Shown here: piece after piece, positions 19,228-30,105 of the stretch
Layout: every line of letters begins with the position of its first letter
Numbering within the stretch: position 1 is the first letter of the stretch
DNA from: an uncultured Pseudomonadota bacterium
GTDB lineage: Bacteria; Pseudomonadota; Gammaproteobacteria; Steroidobacterales; Steroidobacteraceae
DNA length: 64,000 nt
Reading direction: 5' to 3'
NCBI GenBank assembly: GCA_937920275.1
Contig: CALGVD010000029.1
Span: forward strand, 17,834 to 81,833
Made by a program: the position numbers and the translations under genes
The notes under the pieces: model-generated
Database searches by the model: none
Seen by the model: the letters and a program-made list of their open reading frames with translations, nothing else
What the model was told of the DNA's origin: nothing

Positions 19228-20763
19228 ATGTCTGTCCAAGCCGACCGAGTGATGATCTTCGACACCACGCTGCGCGATGGCGAGCAATCGCCGGGATGCA
19301 GCATGACGCAGCCGGAGAAGCTGCGGGTGGCGAAGGCGCTAGCCGATCTCGGCGTGGATGTGATCGAGGCCGGCTTTCCGGCCGCCTCGCCGGGCGATTG
19401 GGCGTCGGTCAACGCGGTCGCGCGCGAGGTCCAGGGCCCCATCATCTGCGGCCTCGCGCGCTGCAACCGGGACGACATCGAAAAAGCCGCGCGGGCGCTG
19501 CGCGATGCTGACAAGCACCGCATCCATGTCTTCCTCGCCACCAGCGCCATCCATCGCCAGTACAAACTCAACATGGCCAAGGAAGAGATCCTGCGCAATG
19601 CGGTGGAGGGGGTGCGGATCGCCCGTGAGTTCTGTGACGATGTCGAGTTCTCGCCTGAGGACGCCTCGCGCACCGAACTCGAGTTCCTCGCCCAAGTGGT
19701 CGAAGCCGTGATCGATGCCGGTGCGACGACGGTGAACATCCCCGACACCGTCGGTTACACCGTGCCGCACGAGTTCGCCGAGCTCTTCCGCTACCTGCGC
19801 AAGAACGTGCCCAACATCGATCGCGCAAGGCTCTCGGTGCATTGCCACGACGATCTCGGGATGGCGGTCGCCAACAGCCTGATGGCCGTGGTGTCCGGCG
19901 CGAGGCAGGTGGAGTGCACGATCAACGGCATCGGCGAACGGGCCGGCAACTGTTCGCTCGAGGAGGTCGTGATGGCGTTGCGCACCCGCGAAGCCTTCTT
20001 CAACGCCCGTACCGGTATCCAGACCGAACGCCTCTACCCCACCTCGCGCTTGGTCTCGAGCATCACCGGCATGCCCATCCCCCGCAACAAAGCGGTGGTC
20101 GGCGAGAACGCCTTCGCGCACGAATCGGGCATCCACCAGCACGGCATGCTCAAGCACGCCAGCACCTACGAGATCATGCGTCCGCAGGATGTCGGACTTG
20201 CGCGCTCGAGTCTGGTGCTCGGCAAGCACAGCGGCCGCCACGCGCTGCGCGAACGCATCCGCGAACTGGGCTTCACGCTCGAAGATGCTGAGTTCGCGCG
20301 GGTGTTCGAGGAGTTCAAAGCCCTCGCCGACAAAAAGAAAGAGCTCTTCGATGGCGATATCGAAGCGCTCGTGCTGCGGGCCGAGAACGGCGACCAAGGT
20401 CCCTGGGCGCTCGCCGCCTTGCGGACCGCCTCACAGGGCGGTAGCGGCGAGGCGACGATCACCCTCACACACACGGACGGTTCCCGCATCGAACGCAGCG
20501 CCCGTGGCGATGGTCCGGTGGATGCCGCGTTCAAGGCCGTCGAAGAGGCCACCGGCATCCGACCGAAGCTGCAGAAGTTCGAGCTTCGCAGCCTGTCCGA
20601 GGGCGAGGACGCGCAGGGTGAGGCGGTGGTGTATGTCGAGTACAACCAGCGCAGCTACCGTGGTGCGAGCGCGACCACCGATATCGTCGAGTCCGCGACG
20701 CGCGCCTTCCTCGAGGTCATCAACCGCATCGAGCAGTCGCGGCGCGCGCAGGCGGTGGCCTGA
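19228..20763 (+). CDS. leuA: 2-isopropylmalate synthase
   Basis: [61 protein letters not shown]-terminal regulatory domain. Confidence 0.96.
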   Translation: MSVQADRVMIFDTTLRDGEQSPGCSMTQPEKLRVAKALADLGVDVIEAGFPAASPGDWASVNAVAREVQGPIICGLARCNRDDIEKAARALRDADKHRIHVFLATSAIHRQYKLNMAKEEILRNAVEGVRIAREFCDDVEFSPEDASRTELEFLAQVVEAVIDAGATTVNIPDTVGYTVPHEFAELFRYLRKNVPNIDRARLSVHCHDDLGMAVANSLMAVVSGARQVECTINGIGERAGNCSLEEVVMALRTREAFFNARTGIQTERLYPTSRLVSSITGMPIPRNKAVVGENAFAHESGIHQHGMLKHASTYEIMRPQDVGLARSSLVLGKHSGRHALRERIRELGFTLEDAEFARVFEEFKALADKKKELFDGDIEALVLRAENGDQGPWALAALRTASQGGSGEATITLTHTDGSRIERSARGDGPVDAAFKAVEEATGIRPKLQKFELRSLSEGEDAQGEAVVYVEYNQRSYRGASATTDIVESATRAFLEVINRIEQSRRAQAVA

Positions 20764-20764
20764 G

Positions 20765-22171
20765 ATGCCCTCGCCCCGCACGCTGTTCGAGAAGGTCTGG
20801 TCCGCCCACGAGGTCGCACCGCAGTCCGCAGATACACCCGCGGTGATGTTCGTCGATCTGCACCTGACGCATGAAGTCACTTCGCCGCAGGCATTCACGA
20901 TGCTGCGCGAACGGGGCCTCAAGCTGCGACGGCCGGATCTCACGCTGGCGACGATGGACCACTCGACGCCGACCCGCACCGAGCAGGTGTTCGGCGGCGC
21001 CCCCATCACCATCGACTCGGCCGCGAAGCAGATCCGGCAGCTGGAGCAGAACTGCGCGGAGTTCGGCGTCGAACTGCTCGGCATGCAGGATGCACGCCGC
21101 GGTATTGTGCACATCATCGGGCCGGAGCTCGGCGTCACACAGCCCGGTAAGACCATCGTCTGCGGCGACAGCCACACCTCGACGCACGGTGCGTTCGGCG
21201 CCCTCGCCTTCGGCATCGGCACGACCGAGGTCGGGCATGTGCTCGCGACGCAGTGTCTGCTGCAGAAAAAGCCTCGCACCCTTGCAGTAGAGGTCGCGGG
21301 TCGACTGCCCGCCGGGGTCACGGCCAAGGACCTGATCCTCGCGTTGATCGGCCAGATCGGGGTCTCGGGCGGCACAGGGTATGTCCTCGAGTACCGCGGC
21401 GAGGCGATCCGTGCGCTCTCCATGGAAGAGCGTATGACCGTCTGCAACATGTCGATCGAAGCCGGTGCGCGGGCGGGCATGATCGCGCCGGACGAGGTCA
21501 CTTTCGACTACCTGCGCGGGCGTCCGCGGGCGCCGCAGGGCGCAGCATGGGACGCCGCCCTCGAGCGTTGGCGCGCCCTGCCCTCGGATCCCGGCGCCGT
21601 GTTCGACAAGACGGTGCACCTGGATGCCTCCGCGCTCGAGCCCATGATCACCTACGGCACCAACCCCGGCATGGTGGTGCCGGTGAGCGGCCGCATCCCA
21701 GCGCGTGGCGGTGATCCGGTGTTCGACGCCGCGATGAAGTACATGGGGCTTGTCCCGGGCGAACCGATCGGCGATGCGCCGATAAACGTGGTGTTCGTCG
21801 GCAGTTGCACCAACGGTCGGCTCAGCGACCTGCGTGCCGCCGCGAAAGTCCTGCGCGGCCGAACCGTGGCGGCCGGCGTGCACATGCTGGTCGTGCCCGG
21901 CTCCCAGTCCGTGAAGGCCGCGGCGGAAGCGGAGGGTCTGGATGAGATCTTCCGTGCCGCAGGCGCCGAGTGGCGCGAGTCAGGCTGCTCGATGTGCCTC
22001 GGCATGAACGGCGATACGGTCGGCAAGGGCGAGTATGCGATCAGCACCAGCAACCGCAACTTCGAGGGTCGGCAAGGCGTCGGTGCCCGCACGCTGCTCG
22101 CCAGCCCCGAAACCGCGGCGGCCTCCGCCATCCGCGGACGCGTCACCGACCCGCGAGAGTTCCTGTCATGA
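20765..22171 (+). CDS. leuC: 3-isopropylmalate dehydratase large subunit
   Basis: [17 protein letters not shown]...; [51 protein letters not shown]; Fe-S cysteines CSMCLGMN. Confidence 0.96.
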   Translation: MPSPRTLFEKVWSAHEVAPQSADTPAVMFVDLHLTHEVTSPQAFTMLRERGLKLRRPDLTLATMDHSTPTRTEQVFGGAPITIDSAAKQIRQLEQNCAEFGVELLGMQDARRGIVHIIGPELGVTQPGKTIVCGDSHTSTHGAFGALAFGIGTTEVGHVLATQCLLQKKPRTLAVEVAGRLPAGVTAKDLILALIGQIGVSGGTGYVLEYRGEAIRALSMEERMTVCNMSIEAGARAGMIAPDEVTFDYLRGRPRAPQGAAWDAALERWRALPSDPGAVFDKTVHLDASALEPMITYGTNPGMVVPVSGRIPARGGDPVFDAAMKYMGLVPGEPIGDAPINVVFVGSCTNGRLSDLRAAAKVLRGRTVAAGVHMLVVPGSQSVKAAAEAEGLDEIFRAAGAEWRESGCSMCLGMNGDTVGKGEYAISTSNRNFEGRQGVGARTLLASPETAAASAIRGRVTDPREFLS

Positions 22172-22761
22172 AGCCGATCACCGTCATCCGTTCACGCACC
22201 GTCGTCATGCCGTCGACCAACATCGACACCGACCAGATCATCCCGGCACGCTTTCTGACGACGACCGTCAAGGAAGGACTGGGAAAATCCCTGTTCGCCG
22301 ATTGGCGCTACGACGCCGATGGGCGGCCGAAGCCGGATTTCATCCTGAACCGCCCTGAGTCGGCCGGTTGCCGGATCCTCGTCGCCGGTCGCAACATCGG
22401 CTGCGGCTCGTCACGCGAGCACGCGCCCTGGGCGTTGGTCGACCACGGCTTCCAAGCGATCGTCAGCACCGAGATCGCCGACATCTTCCGCAATAATTCT
22501 TTGAAGAACGGCCTGCTGCCGGTCGTCGTCGACGAGGCCACCCACGCGTGGCTGCTCGCGAACCCCGGCGCCGAGATCGAGATCGACCTCGCGGAAGCAC
22601 AGTTGCGGATAGACGGACGGGACCCCGCGCCCTTTCCCATCGAGGCGTTCTCGCGTTATTGCCTGCTGAACGGCGTGGATGAACTCGGTTACTTGTTGTC
22701 GCAGGATGCCGCGATCTCGGCCCATGAATCCGTCGCGCCGGATGCGCGCCGTAGCGGTTGA
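22168..22761 (+). CDS. leuD: 3-isopropylmalate dehydratase small subunit
   Basis: [47 protein letters not shown] overlap with leuC. Confidence 0.95.
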   Translation: MKPITVIRSRTVVMPSTNIDTDQIIPARFLTTTVKEGLGKSLFADWRYDADGRPKPDFILNRPESAGCRILVAGRNIGCGSSREHAPWALVDHGFQAIVSTEIADIFRNNSLKNGLLPVVVDEATHAWLLANPGAEIEIDLAEAQLRIDGRDPAPFPIEAFSRYCLLNGVDELGYLLSQDAAISAHESVAPDARRSG

Positions 22762-22770
22762 TCGGCGGCC

Positions 22771-23886
22771 ATGAAAGCACTCATCGCAGTGCTCGGGGGC
22801 GATGGTATCGGACCTGAGGTCGTGGCCGAAGGGCTCCGGATGCTGCATGCCGTCGCTGCCGCCGGTGGGCATGATTTCACGATGCAGGAGCTGCCGTTCG
22901 GCGGCGCGGCCATCGACGCGCATGGCGATGGCCTACCGCCGCAGACCTTGGCCGGCTGTCTCGCCGCCGATGCCGTGCTGCTCGGCGCCATCGGCGGGCC
23001 TAAGTGGGGCCCCGCGGCGCCGGTCCGTCCGGAGCCCGCCCTGTTGCGCTTGCGCGCGGAACTCGGCGTCTACGCCAACCTGCGTCCCGTGACGGTGTTG
23101 CCGGAGCTTCGGGCCGCCTCGCCGCTCAAGGCGGCAGTGATCGAGGGCGTCGACCTGCTGTTCGTGCGTGAACTCACCGGTGGCATCTATTTCGGCCGCA
23201 AGTGGCGCGAAGGGGATCGGGCGTTCGATGAGTGCTCCTACTCGGTCGCGGAGATCGAGCGTGTGTCCCGCGTCGCCGGGCGTCTCGCGAAGCAGCGTCG
23301 CAACCATGTCACACAGGTGGACAAGTCGAATGTCCTCGAGACCTCGCGGCTCTGGAGGGCGGTGAGCGAACGCGTGATGCGCGAGGAGTTCCCGACCGTC
23401 ACCCTCGCGCACATGCTGGTGGATTCCGCCGCCATGCATCTGCTGCGTCGCCCGCGCGACTTCGATGTGATCCTCACCGAGAACCTCTTCGGTGACATCC
23501 TGACCGACGAGGCGTCGATGATCGCAGGGTCGCTCGGCGTACTGCCCTCGGCAGCGCTCGGCGATGGCCGGCGTGGTCTTTATGAACCGATCCATGGCTC
23601 AGCGCCAGACATCGCCGGTCGCGGCATCGCCAACCCCTGCGGCACGCTGCTCAGCGTGGCGCTGCTGCTGCGGCATTCGCTCGGACTGGACGCTGAGGCG
23701 TTGCGGGTCGAGGCGGCGGTGCGCGCTGCCATCGCGGGCGGCGCTCGGACCGCAGACATCGCTGATGTCGACGGCGACGCTGTGTCGGACAACGCTTCGC
23801 TTACCGGGGTCCGAGGCACGACCTCCGTGCTCAGCACCCGGCAGATGGGCGATGCGGTGTTGCAGGCGTTCGCTGCACTCAGCTGA
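22771..23886 (+). CDS. leuB: 3-isopropylmalate dehydrogenase
   Basis: [60 protein letters not shown]. Confidence 0.96.
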   Translation: MKALIAVLGGDGIGPEVVAEGLRMLHAVAAAGGHDFTMQELPFGGAAIDAHGDGLPPQTLAGCLAADAVLLGAIGGPKWGPAAPVRPEPALLRLRAELGVYANLRPVTVLPELRAASPLKAAVIEGVDLLFVRELTGGIYFGRKWREGDRAFDECSYSVAEIERVSRVAGRLAKQRRNHVTQVDKSNVLETSRLWRAVSERVMREEFPTVTLAHMLVDSAAMHLLRRPRDFDVILTENLFGDILTDEASMIAGSLGVLPSAALGDGRRGLYEPIHGSAPDIAGRGIANPCGTLLSVALLLRHSLGLDAEALRVEAAVRAAIAGGARTADIADVDGDAVSDNASLTGVRGTTSVLSTRQMGDAVLQAFAALS

Positions 23887-25036
23887 GCGCGGCCAGACCT
23901 GCCGCAAGATCACGCTGCAGGTCGGGCAGCGCTTCGATCCCCACCGACAGACGAAGCAGACCGTCCGATAAGCCGGCCGCAGCGCGGGCTTCAGGGGTCA
24001 TCGCCGCGTGGGTCATGGTCGAGGGGTGGGCGATCAAGCTCTCCACGCCCCCCAAAGACTCGGCCAACGAGAACAGCTTCACCGTTTCGACAAACCGCCG
24101 GACGGCTGTCTCCCCGCCCTCGAGTTCGAGCGTGATGATGGCGCCGAAGCCGCGCTGCTGTGCCTGTGCGAGGGCGTGGCCGGGATGCGAACGAAGACCG
24201 GGGTAAAGCACGCGCCGGACGCCTCGCTGTCCCTCGAGCCACACCGCCAAGGCGCCCGCATTCGACTCGTGTATCGCCATGCGGGCATGCAGGGTTCGCA
24301 ATCCCCGCAGCACCATGAAACTGTCGAACGCGGAACCGGTGACCCCCGTGGCATTGGCCCACCACGCGAGCTCCGCATGCCGCTCGGTCGTCGCAGCGAT
24401 CACGGCACCCCCCACCACATCGCTGTGCCCATTGAGGTATTTGGTGGTCGAATGGACGACCAGATCTGCACCGAAAGACAAAGGCTGCTGCAGCACCGGC
24501 GACAGAAAGGTGTTGTCCACGGCGACGAGCGCCCCGGCGGAGCGCGCGAGTGCAACGGTCGCAGCGATGTCGGTGATGCGCAGCAGCGGGTTGCTCGGCG
24601 TCTCGACCCACACCAAGGCGGCGGGTGCCGCAAGCGCAGACGCCAGCGCACCTGGAACGCCGAAGTCGACGAACTCGACCTGAAGGTCACCTCGTCGCTG
24701 CCAGGCGCTGAACAAGCGGAAGCTGCCGCCGTAACAGTCGTGCGGAGCGATCAGTCGCGACCCGCGAGGCAGCAACTGACCGACGAGCGCGATGGCCGCC
24801 ATGCCGGACCCGGTGACGACGGCCCCTGCGCCGTTCTCGAGATCGGCGAGCGCCGCAGCGAGGAGGTCACGGGTAGGATTACCCGATCGCGAGTAATCGT
24901 ACGGACCCTTCTCGCCGAACGCTGGAAAGCTGTAGGTCGAACTGAGGTGCAGCGGCGGCACCACCGCACCCGTGGACGGATCGGTCTCAAGACCGGCGCG
25001 CACGGCGGCGGTACGGGGGTCGAGGGGGGATGTCAT
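23879..25036 (-). CDS. metB: Cystathionine gamma-synthase/trans-sulfuration PLP enzyme
   Basis: Start [19 protein letters not shown] at 25036; [53 protein letters not shown]. Confidence 0.92.
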   Translation of the reverse strand: MTSPLDPRTAAVRAGLETDPSTGAVVPPLHLSSTYSFPAFGEKGPYDYSRSGNPTRDLLAAALADLENGAGAVVTGSGMAAIALVGQLLPRGSRLIAPHDCYGGSFRLFSAWQRRGDLQVEFVDFGVPGALASALAAPAALVWVETPSNPLLRITDIAATVALARSAGALVAVDNTFLSPVLQQPLSFGADLVVHSTTKYLNGHSDVVGGAVIAATTERHAELAWWANATGVTGSAFDSFMVLRGLRTLHARMAIHESNAGALAVWLEGQRGVRRVLYPGLRSHPGHALAQAQQRGFGAIITLELEGGETAVRRFVETVKLFSLAESLGGVESLIAHPSTMTHAAMTPEARAAAGLSDGLLRLSVGIEALPDLQRDLAAGLAALS

Positions 25037-26046
25037 TCGTTCTCCTCGAGCAGTCGCTCGAAAATAGGTTGCAGCAGCAGTCGTTCCTTGAGGAAGGCAT
25101 CGTGGCCGAACGGGGATGAGATCTCCGTCAGGCGTGCGTTCGGCAGTCGCGCCGCCATGGCGCGGACATCCCCGATCGGGACGAGTTGGTCCTGCAGCAC
25201 GGCGACCGCCTCGACCGGGACGACGATCCGGGCGGTCTCCACCCGGTGCAGGTCGATGGACTCCGAGAGACAAAGAAAACCGCCTGGCGCGAACCGTTCT
25301 GCGTAGTCCGTGCCCCGGGCAAGCAGATAGGATTCCACCGGGAAGACGAACTGACCCGTGGCGTCGTCACGCAACGCGCTGCCCGGGAAACGCAACGCGA
25401 ACTCCTCGCGACTGCGGTAGGTCGCCTGCGCCAATGCACGGGCGAGGCGCAGGCCCTCGGCGCTGTGCCCGACCGATGCGCCGAAGCGGATCACCTGACG
25501 CTGCACGCTGCGCCAAGCGGTCGACATCGGATCGGTACGGTCGGCCGCGCTCACCACCATCAGACGCCGCAACCGGTCGGGGAACAACGCTACGAAGGCG
25601 AGACCGACCATGCCGCCGTAGGACGCACCGACGAACGCCGAGAGCGAGGCGACACCGAGATGATCGAGCAACATGGCGAGCAGCCGGGCTTGATCGCTGG
25701 TGTCGACCGAGGGGAAACCGACCGACCCGTGACCGGGAGCCGCCACCGGTCCGGTGGTTTCACCGCTGCCGCCGAGGTAGTCGAACGAGAGGATTTGCAG
25801 GCGTTCGCTCGGGAATCCGCCGACGCCACCTGCGATCTCCTGCCACCAACCCGTCGGCTCGCCGGCGCGGCCGTACACCCGGCGGTGGCCGGAGATCCCG
25901 CCGAGCACAAGGACAAGGGGCGCCCCTGGGGGGCCAGCGAGACGCCATGCCACCCGAACTTGCGGCAGCTCGCCCCCGTGTCGCAATGAAAAAACGCCGG
26001 GGACCTCGAACATCCCTTCGCGCATCGTCCAGTCGCCGCCGTTCAT
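25033..26046 (-). CDS. metX: Homoserine O-succinyl/acetyltransferase (MetX-type alpha/beta hydrolase)
   Basis: Start MNGGDWTMREGMFEVPG at 26046; FVGASYGGMVGLAFVALFPDRLRRLMVVSAADRTDP; overlaps metB start; preceded by a SAM riboswitch. Confidence 0.87.
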   Translation of the reverse strand: MNGGDWTMREGMFEVPGVFSLRHGGELPQVRVAWRLAGPPGAPLVLVLGGISGHRRVYGRAGEPTGWWQEIAGGVGGFPSERLQILSFDYLGGSGETTGPVAAPGHGSVGFPSVDTSDQARLLAMLLDHLGVASLSAFVGASYGGMVGLAFVALFPDRLRRLMVVSAADRTDPMSTAWRSVQRQVIRFGASVGHSAEGLRLARALAQATYRSREEFALRFPGSALRDDATGQFVFPVESYLLARGTDYAERFAPGGFLCLSESIDLHRVETARIVVPVEAVAVLQDQLVPIGDVRAMAARLPNARLTEISSPFGHDAFLKERLLLQPIFERLLEENE

Positions 26047-26175
26047 CCTTGTCCTGACCTTCGTTGATCGATCGCCCAGCCCGGTCATCGAGACCGCCGG
26101 AGCGGCCGCACGAAGCGGCGAGAGCGCCCACGCGCCGTCGTAGGACGGCACTGCACTCCGGGCTTAGAAGCCCCG

Positions 26176-26287
26176 CTCATCTCGTGGCGACCGCGCGGTC
26201 GCTACCGGAGTTGGCACCGTGCGGGTCGTGGTGTCCCGCGGGTTGCCCCGGCGTCAAAGGGCCTGTCCCTCAGCCGGTCTCGATGAG
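26176..26287 (-). promoter_or_regulatory. SAM-I (S-box) riboswitch upstream of metX
   Basis: Minus strand CTCATCGAGACCGGCTGAGGGACAGGCCCTTTGACGCCGGGGCAACCcgcgggacaccacgacccgcaCGGTGCCAACTCCGGTAGCGACCGCGCGGTCGCCACGAGATGAG: P1 CUCAUC/GAUGAG, GAGGGA...GGCCC, GCAACC, GGUGCCAA-UCC, P4 GACCG/CGGUC. Confidence 0.94.
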
Positions 26288-26294
26288 AGCCCGG

Positions 26295-26323
26295 ATGCTA
26301 AGTGCAGGGCTTGTGCGCGTCAA
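26295..26323 (-). promoter_or_regulatory. Candidate sigma-70 promoter for metX-metB
   Basis: Minus strand TTGACG-N17-TAGCAT; predicted start falls at riboswitch P1. Confidence 0.7.
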
Positions 26324-26382
26324 CCCTAGGACACTTTACTAAGTGGCACTTGCTGAGGGGCGCTTGCGGAAGATGATGTCAT

Positions 26383-26416
26383 GTAGTATTGTGTTAATAC
26401 ATTAGTACAACACTAC
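26383..26416. promoter_or_regulatory. 34-bp dyad operator candidate upstream of the TrpR-like gene and his operon
   Basis: GTAGTATTGTGTTAAT-AC-ATTAGTACAACACTAC, arms match at 13/16 positions. Confidence 0.72.
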
Positions 26417-26475
26417 GCCCTCGGGGAAACCCCCCTGCCCCCGAGGCGTTCGCCCAATCCCCGAGGCCGAACCGC

Positions 26476-26805
26476 ATGAAGCCGCACCCCGCGATGACAC
26501 CCCGCCAAGAGGCCCGCGCCGAACGCAACCTCTACGGCGCCATGTTGACGCTGCGCAGTGTCGAGGAGTTGCGGGCGTTCTTCCGCGACCTGTGTACGCC
26601 AGCCGAGATCGAAGCCATGGCCGGGCGATGGTCGGTCGTCGAGTGTCTGGAGCGTGGACTTCCCTATCGCGAGATCCACCGGCTCACCGGTGTCAGCGTC
26701 ACGACCGTGGCGCGGGTCGCCCGCTGCCGAACAGACGGTGCCGGCGGCTATGGTCTCGCGGTGCAGCGTGGCGGTGCGCGCAGTTCAGCCGGTACGCCGC
26801 GATGA
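26476..26805 (+). CDS. YerC/YecD-type TrpR-related DNA-binding protein
   Basis: LRSVEELRAFFRDLCTPAEIEAMAGRWSVVECLERGLPYREIHRLTGVSVTTVARVARC: TrpR-superfamily helix-turn-helix. Confidence 0.88.
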   Translation: MKPHPAMTPRQEARAERNLYGAMLTLRSVEELRAFFRDLCTPAEIEAMAGRWSVVECLERGLPYREIHRLTGVSVTTVARVARCRTDGAGGYGLAVQRGGARSSAGTPR

Positions 26806-27698
26806 GCGCACCGCGGCTGAAGATCGCGATCCAGAAGTCGGGTCGACTGACCGACGCCTCCACCGATCTGCTGGTGCGCTGCGGACTCAAGTTCTCGCGC
26901 GGCAAGGATCAGTTGATCGGGTATGGCGACAACATGCCGCTCGACCTGCTGTTCGTGCGCGACGACGACATCCCCGACCTCGTCGAGGAGGATGTCTGCG
27001 ACCTCGGTCTGGTCGGGCTCAATGTCCTCGAAGAGAAGCGCCTGGCGCTGGCCGCCCGCGGGCACGACCCGCAGCTGCGCATCCTTCGCTCGCTCGACTT
27101 CGGACGCTGCCGCCTCGCCATCGCCCTACCGGAAGGGACCGCTTGGGAGGACCCCTCCTCGCTCGCCGGGCGGCGCATCGCCACCACCTACCCGTTCACG
27201 CTCAAACGCTGGCTCGGCGAGCAGGGCGTCAACGCCGAGATCGTGACGCTTTCCGGCGCGGTCGAGATCGCACCGAGACTCGGACGGGCTGATGCGATCT
27301 GCGATCTGGTGTCGACCGGCTCGACCCTGATCGCCAACCGCCTATATGAAGTCGCGACGGTGATGGACAGCCACGCCGTACTGGTGCAGACACCCGTCGG
27401 ACTCCCGGACGCCAAAGCCACCTGGGTCGATCGCATGTTGCTGCGCATCGACGGCGTGCAACAAGTCCGCGAGAGCAAGTACATCATGCTGCACGCACCG
27501 CGCAGCGCGTTGCCCGCGATCCGGTTGCTGCTGCCCGGCAGCGAGTCGCCGACCATCATCCCGCTCGAGGGCCATCCTGACCGAGTCGCCGTGCACGCGG
27601 TCTGCCGCGAGAACGTCTTCTGGGAGACCCTCGAGCAACTCAAAGCGGCAGGCGCCAGCGCCTTGCTGGTCTTGCCGGTCGAGAAGATGCTGGCATGA
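26802..27698 (+). CDS. hisG: ATP phosphoribosyltransferase (long form)
   Basis: MSAPRLKIAIQKSGRLTDASTDLLVRCGLKF; EDVCDLGLVGLNVLEE; C-terminal regulatory domain. Confidence 0.95.
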   Translation: MSAPRLKIAIQKSGRLTDASTDLLVRCGLKFSRGKDQLIGYGDNMPLDLLFVRDDDIPDLVEEDVCDLGLVGLNVLEEKRLALAARGHDPQLRILRSLDFGRCRLAIALPEGTAWEDPSSLAGRRIATTYPFTLKRWLGEQGVNAEIVTLSGAVEIAPRLGRADAICDLVSTGSTLIANRLYEVATVMDSHAVLVQTPVGLPDAKATWVDRMLLRIDGVQQVRESKYIMLHAPRSALPAIRLLLPGSESPTIIPLEGHPDRVAVHAVCRENVFWETLEQLKAAGASALLVLPVEKMLA

Positions 27699-29014
27699 AC
27701 GCCGAGGTCTTGTTGCCCATCCTCGACTATGCGCGGCTCGATGCCGAGCAGCGTCGTGCTGCGCTCGGACGCCCCGCCGCAGTGGATCGCTCACTCGTGT
27801 TCGCGGCCGTGCGCGAGACGGTGCGCGCGGTACGGCTCCGGGGCGACGAGGCGGTGCTCGATTACGCCCGCCGCTTCGACGGCGGTGCACCGGATCGATT
27901 GCGCGTGCCGAACTCCGAGATCGAGGGTGCGCTCGAGGATCTGCCCCGCGCACAGCGCGAGGCGCTCGAGCGTGCCATCTCGAATGTTCACCGCTTCCAT
28001 GCCGCCCAGATGCCCTCGCCGCTCGTCGTCGAGACGGAGCCCGGTGTCCGTTGCGAGCGGATCGTCCGTGCGCTCGACTCGGTCGGCTTGTATGTGCCCG
28101 CGGGCAGCGCGCCATTGCCTTCCGCGCTCATCATGTCAGCGATCCCCGCGGCGATCGCAGGCGTCGCGCGCCGCGTGTTGTGCAGTCCCGCCCGAGGCGG
28201 TCGAGTGCATCCGGCGATCCTCGCCACCGCCCGTCTGTGCGGTATCGACGAGGTCTACGCCGTCGGCGGGGCGCAAGCGATCGCAGCCCTCGCTTACGGG
28301 ACGGAGACCATCCCCAAGGTCGACAAGATCGTGGGGCCCGGCTCTGCGTGGGTCACTGCCGCCAAGCAAGTGGTCGCAGAAGACCCCGATGGCGCTGCGC
28401 TCGATCTGCCCGCGGGTCCCTCCGAGGTGCTGGTGATCGCAGATGATTCCGCACGGGCGGAATTCGTCGCGGCTGACCTCTTGGCTCAAGCCGAACACGA
28501 TCCGCTGTCGCAGGCGCTACTGCTCACGCCGTCGCGTCATCTGGCGGAGTCCGTCAGAGCTGCCGCGTTGATCCAGCTGGAGGGATTGTCGCGCTCGACG
28601 GTATTGCAGCAATCTTTGGCCCGCAGTCGCATCATCATCGTCCATGACCTCGACGAGGCGTTGTCGCTCTCCAATTACTACGCCCCGGAACACCTGCTGC
28701 TGCAATGCGCCGAACCGCGTGCGCGCTTGGCGCAGGTCCGTGCAGCGGGTTCGGTGTTCCTCGGCCCTTGGAGCCCGGAGCCGGTCGGCGACTACTGCTC
28801 GGGGACGAACCATGTGCTGCCCACCTATGGCTACGCCCGCGCCTACAGCGGTCTGTCCGTGCTCGATTTCCTGCGGCGCATCACCGTCCAAGAGCTGACG
28901 GCGGAGGGTCTTCGCGGCCTCGGCCCGACCGCCAAGACCCTGGCTGATCTGGAAGGGCTCGATGCCCATGCGCTCGCCGTCCAACTGCGCCTCGCCGCCT
29001 TGGGTGTGGCATGA
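27695..29014 (+). CDS. hisD: Histidinol dehydrogenase
   Basis: [75 protein letters not shown]. Confidence 0.96.
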   Translation: MNAEVLLPILDYARLDAEQRRAALGRPAAVDRSLVFAAVRETVRAVRLRGDEAVLDYARRFDGGAPDRLRVPNSEIEGALEDLPRAQREALERAISNVHRFHAAQMPSPLVVETEPGVRCERIVRALDSVGLYVPAGSAPLPSALIMSAIPAAIAGVARRVLCSPARGGRVHPAILATARLCGIDEVYAVGGAQAIAALAYGTETIPKVDKIVGPGSAWVTAAKQVVAEDPDGAALDLPAGPSEVLVIADDSARAEFVAADLLAQAEHDPLSQALLLTPSRHLAESVRAAALIQLEGLSRSTVLQQSLARSRIIIVHDLDEALSLSNYYAPEHLLLQCAEPRARLAQVRAAGSVFLGPWSPEPVGDYCSGTNHVLPTYGYARAYSGLSVLDFLRRITVQELTAEGLRGLGPTAKTLADLEGLDAHALAVQLRLAALGVA

Positions 29015-30105
29015 CGCGCCCCGACACCGTCCCCGCGGACGCTGCGGCAGCGGTCTTGCAGCTCGCCCGTGCCGATATCCGGGCGATGGACCCCTATCGC
29101 CATGCGAGCGCAGACCGCTCGTTGATCCGTTTGCACGCCAACGAGTCGCCATGGCCACCGGTCACGGCGACGATCGGCGCAGCCGAGGCTCTGAACCACT
29201 ACCCGCCGCCCCAACCGCCAGCGCTGCTGGAGGCGCTGGCGCGAGCATGGGGCATCACGCCCGCCCAGATCCTGGTCGGTCGGGGCAGCGATGAAGGGAT
29301 CGACCTGCTGACCCGTGCGTTCTGCGCGGCCGGTCAGGACTCGGTGGTGATCTCTACGCCGACCTTCGGCATGTATTCCGTCGCCGCTCGCATCCAAGGC
29401 GCATCGATCCTCGATGTGCCGTTGCTTGCCGATCAGGGCTTCGCCCTCGACCTGCCCGGCATCCGCCGAGCCCTCGATAAGGGACCCAAGATCCTCTGGC
29501 TTTGTTCACCGAACAACCCCACCGGGAACGCGCTCTCCTCGGCGGACATCGAAGCGGTGCTCGCGGCGGCCTCGGGGCGGGCCGTGGTGGTGGTCGATGA
29601 AGCGTATGTCGAGTTCACCGGCGAGACGCCTTGGACGCTCGCCGTGGCCCGGTATCCCCATCTGGTCACGCTGCGCACGATGTCCAAGGCCCACGGCCTC
29701 GCCGGCGCGCGGCTCGGCGCCCTGATTGCGCACCCGGACATCATCGGATTGCTGCGCCGGATCGTCCCGCCCTACGCGGTGGCTGGGCCGACGCTCGAAG
29801 CAGCCCTCGCGGCGCTGACCCCCGCCGCACTCACCGTGACCACCGAGCGCATCGGGCAATTGTTGCGCGAGCGAGAGCGCCTCGCGGCGGCGTTGTCCCG
29901 ATCGGCGCAGGTCCGTCGGGTCTTGCCGAGCGATGCCAATTTCCTGCTCGTGCAGTTCGACGACGCCGGGGCGGCATTGCAGAAACTGCGTGACGCAGGC
30001 GTCTTGGTACGCGATTTCCGCGGCCATCCCGGGCTTGGCGAAGCGCTGCGACTGACGGTCGGCACGCCGCCTCAGAACGATCTCATGATCCGGAGTCTCA
30101 CATGA
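29011..30105 (+). CDS. hisC: Histidinol-phosphate aminotransferase
   Basis: LIRLHANESPWPP; WLCSPNNPTGNALS; VVVDEAYVEF; TMSKAHGLAGARLGALIA. Confidence 0.95.
   Translation: MTRPDTVPADAAAAVLQLARADIRAMDPYRHASADRSLIRLHANESPWPPVTATIGAAEALNHYPPPQPPALLEALARAWGITPAQILVGRGSDEGIDLLTRAFCAAGQDSVVISTPTFGMYSVAARIQGASILDVPLLADQGFALDLPGIRRALDKGPKILWLCSPNNPTGNALSSADIEAVLAAASGRAVVVVDEAYVEFTGETPWTLAVARYPHLVTLRTMSKAHGLAGARLGALIAHPDIIGLLRRIVPPYAVAGPTLEAALAALTPAALTVTTERIGQLLRERERLAAALSRSAQVRRVLPSDANFLLVQFDDAGAALQKLRDAGVLVRDFRGHPGLGEALRLTVGTPPQNDLMIRSLT

Noticed and set aside
21777-21784. GCCGATAA sigma-28-like -10 on the plus strand inside leuC
   Set aside because: No matching -35 at 11-nt spacing and internal to a conserved coding region; probable chance match.
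20720-21883. 387-aa minus-strand ORF opposite leuC
   Set aside because: Shadow ORF; leuC on the plus strand has all family motifs.
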